A stretch of DNA of 64,000 nucleotides from Temnothorax longispinosus (taxonomy: Eukaryota; Arthropoda; Insecta; Hymenoptera; Formicidae). The notes under the pieces are model-generated. The model did not search any database. It was not told the DNA's origin and saw nothing but the letters and a program-made list of their open reading frames with translations. A program made the translations under genes and the position numbers. The DNA lies in assembly GCF_030848805.1 (NCBI RefSeq), contig NC_092361.1:14559444-14623443 (forward strand), given 5' to 3'. Below, in pieces: positions 11,929-22,442 of the stretch; position 1 is the stretch's first letter, and each line of letters starts with the position of its first letter.

Positions 11929-14283
11929 CTTTTGGTTTTGTTTTAGCTGAAAAAGAACCTATTATTATAACTAGGCCTGCTTTGAGGAAAAAAAAGAATA
12001 TCAATGGAACTCCGATCAACGAATGTGCATTGGCAACCTTAAAAATGTGTAATATATAGAATTATTAAAAGTAAAAACTTATCCTTTACTTTTACATCAA
12101 TATTATACTATTTTACTTATATTTTGTATTTAAAAAAGCAAATAAATCGCCGTAATAAAAACAATAAAAACATATTAGTTTTTTCATTAAAAAATAAATG
12201 TTATATATATTCCTGTTATTCCTGAAGAAAGTTTTACTATAATTCACATATCTAAAATCTTGTATCTTTTAGTTTATATTAATTACATTATACTCTTTAT
12301 TGTTTTCTTATACAAAAAGTGCTCATAAAAAGTAAAAAATATAGAAGCACAATGTTAAATACCCAACAGAATTAAAGATATTAAGGTTTTACGCTTTCAA
12401 GGAGTGTCATGGACAAATATCTGAAAAAAATCTATACTTGTCCCCACTTAACGTAGAACCTCTGAGTCATACATAAGTCTATAACCTATAAAAAGTATCT
12501 AGATCATCTCAATTTTATTTATATTTCAGTACTTGCAGTTTTATTGTCTTTCAGTACTGAATAATTTTATCTCTCTTATCAAGGAAAGAGATAAAGAGTG
12601 ACACGATGTGAAACTGACATATAATTACTCACATTCACAACAAACAGAAAAATTTGTCAATCAATGACTCATTAATAAACATTCGCCAAATAATTTTGTG
12701 AGCATGTCGTTATTATACTGTAACAATTGGTAGTGATGATATATTAGAAATGAAGGCGAAGGACCCAGCAAATTAATTATCTCAATTACACACAGTTAGT
12801 AACAGGCATGAATACGAGATGAATATTAACACGTTCGCATCAACTGTTCGGTCTATAAAAAGAAGAGGATTCACACACACGCGGAATAGACATTTGATAA
12901 GCAGTATTTATCACTTCAGATGTTGTACTTTGTAGCAAGCGGCGGAGCTTAATGTTTACGACAGTGATGCAAAGGCGATGATGCAAGGAGATTTCGCATG
13001 GTTACTCGCGAAAACGCAATAATTTAAGTCGCGAAGCGAAGCAGCAAATTTGCAATTTACCGAATATGTTCGCAGGGCGTATTCTCCTCGTTCCTCGCCG
13101 CTGTATTAGAACGATTAGGACTAAACGTCGTTTCTAGATAACACGTAATATATATCTCGTCGCGGTAATCGCGATTTAACAACGATCTGTAATCTGTAAT
13201 CTGTAATACGTGTTGTCACTTTTCCTGGAAAATGTACGGGCAGATGCGCGCGCGTACTAACATACGGATACACGAATGTGTGTACATGCGAATTTGCGCG
13301 TGTATGCGTATGTATACATATTCAGTATTATTCATCCGTGATAAGCATCAATACTCGATGAAGTAGACGCGACGACTCCCGATTGTTATTTGAAAAAGAA
13401 GATAAAAGAACGTCTCGAGGAGGTTCGAACGTTTCGAACGTTTCGAACGGTTCGAACGCACGCAACGACACGACGGTACGCCGTCCCGTCCAGATCGATT
13501 TTTCACGACGGCAAGGTCACGCGTATCATCGAGCCGCGGTATAATCCACCGTGATTACAGTGCCCGGCACTGTATTATGGGTCGGCGTTTCCTTATACCG
13601 AATACACGCCAACGCACGCGAACGTGCAGCAAATTGAAGGGACTCGTGCGAGGCCGTATTCCGGCAAGGGACGACGCGAGAGGGTAAATACGTCACACGA
13701 TTCGATGCGTCACCCGTCGTCCTATCTGGAATATTCTGTAAATAGTCGTAATCGATAATCGCCGTCCTGCCGAATACCACATGATGATGCGGATGATGAG
13801 TGTATTTACCTCGTTTCACGCGCGGGACCCCGTTTTACTCGCCGTGCCACTGGGTTTTAGCTGTGGGCGCACACGTAAAACTGTAGCGTAGCGCGACCGG
13901 ACGCGGACGATCGCTATTTTACTCGGAAGTCGGACGACGCAGTCGCACGTATCGCACCTCACGACCTCACGCTCCGTGACACAAACACCCACAAACACCC
14001 GATAGCCAACCTCCGATTCCGGGTTATCGCGTTTCGACTGAAGTCACTGAAGTGCGCCGCCGGGCGCCGATGCCGAATCCGAGCGACGCGAAGTGGGCCG
14101 CAGGTCTGGGGACTTGGGTCACTTGGGGAGTGCCGCGCCGGAGCGCTTGCGTGTTGCTCGCATCTTCGTCCACGTTGCATTTTCGCACCGCGCACGAAAA
14201 ATCCCCGAACGTTTCCGGCCGGATTTTTCTTCGGCGAACCGAGAAAGAACGTTCACGCGAATGCGAGAAACAGTAAAACTCGG
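11929..14283 (-). promoter_or_regulatory. Lifeguard 5' untranslated exon, intron and promoter region
   Basis: The acceptor TTCTTTTTCAG lies just upstream of the Lifeguard ATG. Going upstream on the minus strand, a strong donor (ACGAG, then GTAAATAC) is found with the exon edge at 13810, so a non-coding first exon probably starts in the CpG-rich block 13810-14000 or further right. Between them is AT-rich intron with no coding signal. The CpG-rich block extends from about 13380 to 14270. Exon choice is inference; transcript reads would settle it. Confidence 0.45.
13422..13458. repeat. Short GTTTCGAAC tandem cluster near the Lifeguard promoter
   Basis: Four TTCGAA palindromes occur in 37 bp as GGTTCGAAC, GTTTCGAAC, GTTTCGAAC and GGTTCGAAC. 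Spacing does not fit a heat-shock element, which needs GAA and TTC separated by 2 bp. Confidence 0.6.
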
Positions 14284-14394
14284 AGGGCCACTATTTGCAA
14301 CATCAGCTGTTAACTTCTAACTTGCAATAAATGTTGGCAATTTCGAAAGTTAACAGTCGGTTAGAAGTTAACAGACGTTGCAAATAGTGGCCCT
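14284..14394. mobile_element. Palindromic MITE, AGGGCCACTATTTGCAAC termini
   Basis: The 111-bp element starts AGGGCCACTATTTGCAAC and ends with its complement. Inner blocks GTTAACTTCTAAC and GTTAGAAGTTAAC also mirror. No target duplication is obvious. It lies in the interval between the divergent Lifeguard and UTP4 genes. Confidence 0.7.
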
Positions 14395-15577
14395 GAATCG
14401 CGATGTAAACTGAAATTATAGTACGAGGATGAAATTACAGTACGTGTCTATTTCTCTCGGAACGTTGACGCACATTTCAGTGTCATTTCAGCGATAGCAC
14501 CTCGAGATCGTACTTAAGACGATCGTAAATATAAGATTGGACTATAAATACTGCCCTTTAGTATGCGTGGCCTAAAAAACTCGTTACGCGTTAACGTCGC
14601 CTCGGTAATATTAACAGTCGAAGTAAGGAGTAAGAAAAAGAATTAATAATTCAAAACAAGATTGCACCGATGCGATTTTATTAAAGTCGTCCAACCGTGA
14701 ATAAATTTCATTTTACCTCTTACTAAATCATTATTTTTTTACCGACTATGGAAAGTTCGCATACCTACAAAATAAAAACCATGAAAATAGAAAAATTAAC
14801 AATAGTGTGTATATATATATGTACTATAAGATAAAAAGATTGAATTTAATCCAGAGAATATTCGAAAAATTATATATTATTATATATGTAATATTAAAAT
14901 TGTATATTAATAATAATAAATTGGATATTAAATATCGATAAAATATAAATAACGTAAAAATTGTAAAATATAAATTAGGTTAAATGGAATACTCTCTCTA
15001 AACAACTTAAAATCAAATTTTATATAGATTATTTGTAACTTCTTAATATTTATTATTTCAATTACAATTATATAGATACAAAATAATGTACGTACATACA
15101 TATAATATAAAAATTCAGTCAAAGTTATCAGGAAAATATATTTCGACAAGAAATAAACAAAAGTTGAGAGAAATACATTACGAAGTTCATCGAGAATGTT
15201 GCCACCATCAGAGAGAAACCTGAGAGGGGCCATCTCTTTATTGTTCTTTCTGAAAATGCATTTTCCAACGCGCTACCTGAGAAAGTGGAAATCAACGTCG
15301 TTTCGCTCGGTAATAATACATACGTAGTTTGTGTCCATGCTATGATTCATGTCCAAACTCAGAATCGAGATGATTATCAGTCCTTGTCTAACTTGGTCTA
15401 ACTCATCTATTCATCTCATCTAACTCTCATCTTGGCTCTTGGCTGGAGTCTTAGATAATTAAAGAGGTGTGACATTGAGGTCGATCACCTTACATTTTTG
15501 AAGTTTAAAATACAAACTGCTACATTGCCTAAAATTAAAGTTCACACTTCTATATAGCCTAAACAGGCCTAAACTGT
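14395..15577. other. AT-rich intergenic spacer upstream of UTP4
   Basis: No exon, RNA gene or repeat array is recognised. A long minus-strand open frame (14928-15233) is Ile/Tyr/Leu-rich and AT-driven, and looks like chance. Confidence 0.4.
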
Positions 15578-15787
15578 ATGGAAATTAAAGATGAGTTAGA
15601 CAAGGATCCCGACAATCTCGACTATATACATATGAACCATGTGCCGGTCAGGTTTCTCTCTGCTCTACCCAATGGAGACGATGGAGACATTACCATAATA
15701 CCATATTTTCATAAAGTTGCTCCATCCACGTGCGTGACAATGGTTATGTTTGCTATAGGCGCATCAAATATATTCGATTGTATGTGA
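15578..15787 (+). CDS. Small uncharacterised open reading frame upstream of UTP4
   Basis: A 69-codon frame starts MEIKDELDKDPDNL and contains PVRFLSALPNGDDGD. Its amino-acid mix is more protein-like than nearby chance frames. It ends at a stop 35 bp before the UTP4 start codon, and a GTATGT donor-like site lies at its end (15780). It could be an upstream ORF on the UTP4 transcript, an alternative first exon, a small gene or chance. I recognise no family. Joining the donor to UTP4 exon 2 would break frame. Confidence 0.2.
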   Translation: MEIKDELDKDPDNLDYIHMNHVPVRFLSALPNGDDGDITIIPYFHKVAPSTCVTMVMFAIGASNIFDCM

Positions 15788-15821
15788 AATTAGATTTAAT
15801 TACAAGAATAAACATCTAATT

Positions 15822-18583
15822 ATGGCTTCGTATCGTATACACAACATAAGATTTTACAACCTGGAGCCGAGATCGGTGACCTGCTTGTGTCACGAATCAA
15901 AAACGAAAAAGTTAGCCCTGGCAAGGTTAGACAGCACATTTATTTATGACTTTACATTTAACATTTATGTGGTAAACGCGTGATTTTATCACGCGCGTGA
16001 ATTTTTTGCGAATACTTTCTAATTCCTTTTTCCTTTCTGAAGGAACAACAATTCTATAGAAATCTGGAATGTAGAGAACGCACCATTTGTTGAGTGTACC
16101 ATAGCCGGTCATGCTGAGAACTCGGTGGAAAGCATCCTCTGGATCGATTCTAGGCTGTTTTCGACAGGTCTACAGGGTGCGATAGTCGAGTATGATTTAA
16201 AAACGCTGAGTATCAAGCACCAAGCCATGGTGATAGGAGGAGCAGCTTGGTGCATGGATGTGAACCAAGAAAAGACTCGCTTGGCTGTTGGCACGGAGGA
16301 CGGATACATCAATACTTTCACCGTGTATAAAAATAAACTGATTTATGAGAGAATATTTGATAAGCAGGAAGGCAGAATTTTGTGTATCAAGTGGGATAAC
16401 ACAGGCGAGATGATTTATACAGGTTCTACGGACACCATCAGGGTATGGAGTGCCATATCTGGACATGCGATACATAAAATGACAACTTCCAGAAGCAATA
16501 TCAAGAAAACCACGATAGTTTGGTGCCTCGCAGTCACTGATGACAATATAATAATATCCGGCGATTCTCACGGCTTCTTATGCTTCTGGGATCCACAAAT
16601 GGGAGTCCTAATAGAGTCTCACGAAAGTCATACAGCGGATATATTATCTATTACCTTGTCGCATGACTTGAATGTGGTATATTGCGCGGGTGTAGACCCA
16701 GTTGTGAGGAGCTTCTGCAAAGTTATTCTAAAATCAAGTGGAAAGCCTCAATGGGTGAAAGGAATCGAGAGAAGGTTACACGTTCACGACGTCAGAGCAC
16801 TCGTAGAAGCTAGCGGAAAACTCTATTCGGCTGGAGTAGACGGGTACCTTGCTGTGTCCAGTTACCCACCAAAGAATCTTGTAAAATATCCTCCGCTGTT
16901 GCAACCGCCTTGTGCCATAATTTGCCGAAAATCTAGATGTATTTTGTTACGGTACGCAAACTATTTAGAGCTATGGAAACTTGGTTCGGCCACTAAAGAT
17001 CCTCCAGAATTAGTACGCTCCTCCATGCTGCATCAATTAGACGAAGAACCTATAAAATTGCTACAATTACAGACCAAGGGTGACGAAAGCATCATCTCTT
17101 GCGCTATTAACAAGGACTCTAAGACAATCGTGTACTCGACAGACACTCACGTCAGAGTGTTCAACTTTGACGTGGTGGAAGGAGATGCTCAGCTGTCTAG
17201 AAACGATACCGATTTGTCCATGAACCGAATACAAAAGATGTTGTTTAGTCCAAACGGCAAGTTATTTGTCGCTATTAACAACGATGGCAGTGAGAACACT
17301 GTAACGCTGTTCAAAGTGGCTAAAAAGAGTTTGAGTCTGATTGGGTCGTTCCTGACGACGAAGGAATCCATTAAAAATATTAGTCTCGTTTGTTTCTCTC
17401 CAGACAACAGGTATCTCGTATGCGCGGACCGACAACGCGGAATTGCCGTGTATTTTATCGCTGACGGTGTAACGGCAGAATCGCTCAAGGCATGGCAATT
17501 GCCCAAGTACAGTTGTCCACCGACGGCAATCGCCGTGCAGAAGAATACACTCAATCTGGTCATAGTGTATTCCGATCATAAGGTAAATATAGCGTGCTAC
17601 ATATACAACGATTTAAAATGAGTAATACGCGCATCGCGCATTATACGTCGACATTAAAATAATGACCGACTTCGAATATGTACCATCGTAAAATACTGTA
17701 CAACGTTAATGACTTGCGGCAGTAAAAATTCACAATTTACTGTTAACTGCTACTGTGGTTTTATTTTTACGCGACGACGTTACACGTAATTGCCTCTATA
17801 ATTCCGTTATTGAATTATCCGTTCGTACAGACTTTATGAAGTCCTACAGTTTATTACCTTTTGATATGGGCAGTACTAAATTTTAAGACGTACAATGAGG
17901 CATGTTAAAAAAATCCATATGATCTAAAGTGAAAGACTGGAAACAGCAATTCTAAAATTAATATCTTGGAACGAGTACAATATTGATGTTCTTAATTTTT
18001 CAAGATATTTAAGATGTTCTTTTTACTGATAATTATGCAAACGATAATTGATTTTCAGATCGTCGAATATAATATTCCTACGAAGACCTACACAGAGTTT
18101 TCTAACAATTTGCAACATCGATTATCGAAGCAATGGCTAGCGCGTCCATTCCCGATAACGAACATCATATTCGATCCGCGCAACGAAAATATCATAATCA
18201 TGCAGGACGATTCGAGCGTATATATTATCAATAAAAATAGTGAATTATTAGAGAGAGATAAAGAAGCGAAGATTCCTAAGCGTGAAAATGGAGAAAACGC
18301 AGAAGATAGCAATTCAATTTCCAGCTCACAGTACAGCTCTCAACATACGTTCCAAGTTGCCAAGAAATATAAGGTAACATTGTTAATTAGAACTGTTAAG
18401 TATCTGTTTTAAATAATTGATAGTGCGAAAGAGAAAAAGAAAGAATTATGATTTTAATATTTGCAGCATCTCGTCTACTTAAATTGGTTGAACGACGAAG
18501 AATTGGTTGCGGTAGAAGTAAATCCTACTTCGCTCTTGGAGAAATTACCGCCCACGCTAAAACAAAAATTCTTCGGCATGTAA
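15822..18583 (+). CDS. UTP4: U3 snoRNP-associated WD40 protein UTP4 (Cirhin)
   Basis: Four exons: 15822-15925, 16043-17582, 18059-18373 and 18467-18583; frame closes to 691 residues, close to human Cirhin (686). The start MASYRIHNIRFYNLEP parallels the human N-terminus (VHRVRFFNY-P). Exon 2 carries most of the WD40 repeats, with WD-like blade ends such as IEIWNV (about 40), IRVW (167) and FLCFWD (213). Later segments include LVCADRQRGIAVYFI and, across the exon 2/3 junction, VIVYSDHKIVEYNIPTKTY. The C-terminus LPPTLKQKFFGM matches the family ending LPPPIKKKKFGT. UTP4 is part of the tUTP/UTP-A subcomplex, which binds nascent pre-rRNA in the nucleolus and is needed for 18S processing. At 17583 the frame runs a further 39 nt into intron 2 to an in-frame TGA. 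The GTAAAT donor, the family C-terminus and phase matching support splicing there. Confidence 0.96.
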
Positions 18584-18738
18584 ATATTGTATAATAATAT
18601 GACATATTATTATTAATAATAATAATCAAATTTTTTACTTTATTTTTACATAAAATTTTACGACTGGAAATCGCTATTTCGAATGTGCCATTTCGATATT
18701 TCGATCTTGTTTTCAACATATCCGATATAGTTCTGATT
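18584..18738 (+). other. UTP4 3' UTR
   Basis: AT-rich sequence with ATT/ATA runs directly after the stop. No canonical AATAAA was found before the MITE at 18739. The 3' end may use a variant signal. Confidence 0.4.
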
Positions 18739-18862
18739 GGCTAATTTACACCAATCACTTGATATTAAATAGTAAATAACTAGTAAATTAATTTGATTAT
18801 TGGCTGATCAGTTGAAATATACTATTTGATACGCGTATCAAGAGATCGGTGTAAACTAGGCC
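18739..18862. mobile_element. Palindromic MITE, GGCTAATTTACACC termini
   Basis: The left end GGCTAATTTACACCAATC is mirrored by GGTGTAAACTAGGCC on the right. Inner blocks ACTTGATA...AAATAGTA and TACTATTTGATA also mirror. It is 124 bp and non-coding; superfamily unknown. Confidence 0.65.
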
Positions 18863-19039
18863 ATAAATTTCTTGTAATAATTCATTATTTCTCGCATCAC
18901 TTAATAATAATTAAAATAATTCGAATTTAGTTTCTATTATAAAACAAACTCACGATTGCAGTAATTGCTAATAAATTATAATTAGTTATTTAATATTATT
19001 TATAATAATTTAATTTATAACAGTAATTTTCATTTTATC

Positions 19040-21300
19040 ATAATTGGTTCGCGGAGTCGCGGTTTCGACTTTTTGATACTTCGAGATTCGCGAGATGGCT
19101 CTTCAATAGTTCTCGAATTTCGGAGTTTTGGACAGTCATGAAACGCGCCACACGGCAACCGCAGAGTCGCATTCGAATCCGTTCCACATTTTCTGCAATT
19201 TTTATTGTCTAAAAACGAATCTCGTACGCGAATAATTATCGCGAGTGCTTTCTGTAAAAATTATATCCTCGTATTCGATAATTACCTCAGCTGTTTTTGT
19301 GATTTTAAACGCGATAATTATTGCAAAGCGCGTGCGAGTTTTCATTTTATAGTTAAACTGCGCTAATCACATTTCTCATAGCGATTCGCTACTTTATCCA
19401 TTTCTAATATATTTATTAAAAGATATAGAGCCGGTTTCACCAACATCGATCAACTGTAACCTTCGATTAAACTCACTCTTCATTTTTTCCTAACTGTCCC
19501 CCTTAAAAAGAAACGAAGAGTGAGTTCAATCGAAGGTTGCAGTTTATCGACGTTGATGAAACCGGCCCATATTTCGAATTTTTTTTCATGTGAAATAACT
19601 ACGGCCATCTTGTCGCTGCTTCGGTCACTCGGTTGCTCCGAGATTCGCGAGATGGCTCTTCGATAGTGGCTCGCCGCGAACGCGAACGGCGCGGGCGGTC
19701 AGTTAAGAAACGCGTCGCGGCGATCGCTGAATCGCGTTCGAATCCGCTACGCATTTCCCGCGACATTTATTCGCCAAAACGGCGAATGTCACGCGCGCAC
19801 AGTTATCGCGAGTGCCTCTCGCGAAGTCGGGTTTCCGCGATGTATCAAGCGTTGCATTGCTGTTGCACGATTTCGACGTCGGTGACGATCCGCTACTGCT
19901 CTTCGTGGAGTCCATCGCGCATGCTCGCGTCCCGCATTTCATCGAAGTGTACCGCATCGAAATAATAACGGGCGCACGACCGTCGCCACAAGTACGTGCA
20001 CATTTTCGTCCTGCCATTAATTGCGCCGATTTATCTTTCTCGTAATAATTCGTCCTTCCGACCATTCGCTTAAGCGTTCGCCAAGATACATATGTAATTT
20101 TATTTCTACGCGAAGTAATTACACGGCCATCTTGTCGCTTGTCGCTGCCTCGATCGCCCGTTAACTTCGAGATTCGCGAGATGGCTCTTCGATAGTTCTC
20201 GAATCGCAGTCAGTTGAGAAACGCGGCGATCGCCGAGCCGCGCTTTCGAATCCGCTCCGCACTTCCCGCGATCTTTGTTGCCTGAAAGTGATTTTCGTGC
20301 GTCAATAATTATTGCGAGTGCTTTGCGTGAAATCCGAATTTCTGTCGAGTAACGTATCGAGCGTGTCAAGTTGTTGTTATGTGATTTCGACGTTGGTGAT
20401 TTGCTGTACATGGAGTCCATCGGTCATGCCCTCGTCGCGTATTTCATCGACACGCATAATTATCGCAAGGTGCGTGCACACATTTTTGTTCCATAATTAA
20501 CTGCGCCAATTATATTTCTCATAATGACTCGCTATTTCGGCCATTTCTAGTGTTCGCCGAAGATATTTTGAATTTTACTTTTCCGCGAAGTATAACCGCG
20601 GCCATTTTGTGGCCGATGCTTCGACTTTTCGATACGTCGAGAATCGCAGTAATCGTTTCGAATGCTGGAACGCAATGCGACGATCGCAGATTTATGTTCA
20701 AATCGTTCGATATTTCCCGCAATGGTTATTATCTAAAAATGAATTTTGCGCGCGAGAAATTATCGCAAATGCTTTTCCATAAAGCATCGGATGTTCTATA
20801 ACTTATTGAATATCGCGCTACATTGTTATTGTATATTGATTCGTAGTGTCCAATTATACTCAATTTAAGTCATTTTTAACCATTCCTATAAGTCGTCACT
20901 GCTACTCAATATTTCATTAATTTAACTAAAGCAATAGAGTTAAAATAATATCTATTGTTTTGTAAAAAGTTACAAAAATAACATAATGTTATTTAATCCA
21001 AGGTATTGGCTTAAATTCCATTCTTTAATATTTAACAGTGTATGCTACAGTCGATTAAAATTATCTTCACACATATATATTACATTCTTTCTCCAATACG
21101 AATCGCATATTATCAAATATGTGCGTTTATAAATTAGCTGATTATTGCGCATAATTCATTATTTCGACTATTTCTAGCAGTTGCTAAAATGCTATCGAAT
21201 TTTATCTTTTATTAAGTAACTGCTGCGATAAAAAGTCTATGTCAATGGTTTCAGTATTTTGAGAATCGCAATAATTTTTTATATTTCGAGAATTTTGCAC
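19040..21300. repeat. Diverged tandem array of about five roughly 0.5-kb units
   Basis: The landmark GAGATTCGCGAGATGGCTC recurs at 19083, 19640 and 20169, with weaker copies (GAGAATCGCA) at 20639 and 21261. Spacing is about 557 bp (420 without the inserted MITE), 529, 470 and 622 bp. Shared blocks follow in the same order: GAAACGCG, TTCGAATCCGCTCC, AATTATCGCGAGTGC, TGGAGTCCATCG and CGGCCATCTTGTCGC. The central two units are the most GC-rich and best preserved; outer ones are AT-decayed. No reading frame is conserved between units, so this is a non-coding satellite-like or regulatory array. Confidence 0.8.
19429..19568. mobile_element. Palindromic MITE inside the tandem array, GCCGGTTTCACCAAC termini
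   Basis: GCCGGTTTCACCAACATCG at the left is mirrored by CGACGTTGATGAAACCGGC at the right. The inner blocks AACTCACTCTTC and GAAGAGTGAGTT also mirror. About 138 bp and non-coding. An ATA may flank both ends. It interrupts the first array unit, so it is younger than that unit. Confidence 0.75.
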
Positions 21301-21306
21301 TCATAT

Positions 21307-21484
21307 CCACGGGAAATAAAGATTAGCTACTATGTAGCAAATTTAATTGTAAAATAGGGACAGCTAACATTTTTTGCAGCGAGAACAAAAGGTTTTGCTA
21401 CTATTGCTAAATTATAGCTCTCGCTGTAAAAAATATTAAGGTGTCATTAAATTTGCTACAGTAGCTAATCTTTTTTTTCCATGT
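21307..21484. mobile_element. Palindromic MITE-like element, AAGATTAGCTACT arms
   Basis: AAGATTAGCTACTATGTAGC near the left end is mirrored by GCTACAGTAGCTAATCTT at the right. Inner blocks GCAGCGAGAACAAAAGG and AGCTCTCGCTG are also mirrored. About 178 bp and non-coding. Confidence 0.65.
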
Positions 21485-21490
21485 ACACTT

Positions 21491-21690
21491 GATATTGTCG
21501 ACAGTTTTCATACATTATTCATACGTAAATTCGGATAGTCTGTTTTAGATTTAGTCTATATTGTAGCAGGTACTAATTTTAATATTTATAATTTTAATGT
21601 TTCATAATTCCGTAAATGTATACATCTACGGAATACTATATTTATATATTTCTATGAAATTTTTATGAACTAAAAACTGTCGATAATGTC
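21491..21690. mobile_element. Short-TIR palindromic element (200 bp)
   Basis: GATATTGTCGACAGTTTT at the left mirrors AAAACTGTCGATAATGTC at the right. A smaller palindrome CCGTAAATGTATACATCTACGG lies inside. Only about 18 bp of terminal repeat; autonomy and superfamily are unknown. Confidence 0.45.
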
Positions 21691-21926
21691 AATATTCTTC
21701 AATTAGTCTTGGTCACTTGATGACTATAAAAATTCACGCAAGGTCAACGGGTTTTAGCACTTATAATGGTACAATTAAATCAATGATATAATTAAGTTGA
21801 TGATATAATTGATTTATCTTAAACTATTTTAATACAATCTCAGAATAGTTTCGCGCAAAAGCTATTTTTGCTAATAATATTTAACATGAAAATATAGAAA
21901 ATGTAAGGATATCTGTTTGAAATATT

Positions 21927-22028
21927 GGCTGCGTTCCGATATTCACTGCCAGTACTGAAAATCTATAGTTTACGTCACGTACACTATATTATAGATTTTC
22001 AGTATTATATTGGCATCAGTGAATATCG
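21927..22028. mobile_element. PIF/Harbinger-like MITE (copy 2, right end eroded)
   Basis: Shares GGCTGCGTTCCGATATTCAC, the CAGTACTGAAAATCTATAG block and its mirror with the element at 11113-11211. The right arm matches only as far as CAGTGAATATCG; the terminal CAGCC is lost. Two copies in one window indicate a repeated family. Confidence 0.75.
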
Positions 22029-22183
22029 CCACCACAGAAAGCGTGTTGAAATATTACTATATATTAATAGAATTATAAATTATAATAACGCAGATTATTT
22101 TTCTATCCTCTTACTTGCTCGTTAAAAAAACTATACAAAAAAACCATACACAATTTAAAATGTATATTGATACGCCATTTCTG

Positions 22184-22442
22184 CACGGAAAGAACGGTTT
22201 TGATAAAGATACTATCTATAAAAATTTAGCTAGATGCGGATCTGAAAATAATTTTGTTGCACCATCAAAATAATTATAGTAGGTCACTGAAGTATGATGA
22301 TAACGCTGTAAAAAATTGTTGACATTTTAAGCAATCAATTTGAGTGTTCTACATAATTATTTTGATGGTCCAACAAAATTATTTTCAAATCTGTATATCT
22401 AGTTAAATTCTTAAATACTTCAGCACAACCGTTCTTTCCGTG
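22184..22442. mobile_element. Palindromic MITE, CACGGAAAGAACGGTT termini
   Basis: The first 16 bp CACGGAAAGAACGGTT are exactly mirrored at the right end. Inner blocks AAAATAATTTTGTTGCACCATC and its complement extend the pairing (259 bp). TG follows the right end and precedes the left end. No coding frame. Confidence 0.75.

Noticed and set aside
13422..13458. Heat-shock element
   Set aside because: TTC and GAA are adjacent or 3 bp apart instead of the required 2-bp spacing.
15206..15665. 15-nt match TCAGGTTTCTCTCTG on opposite strands (15206-15222 and 15649-15663)
   Set aside because: The similarity does not extend beyond the short match; too little to call a repeat.
17583..17621. Read-through end of the large UTP4 frame beyond 17582
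   Set aside because: A GTAAAT donor at 17583 joins in phase to the exon at 18059, whose product continues the UTP4 family sequence; the extra 12 codons are intron.
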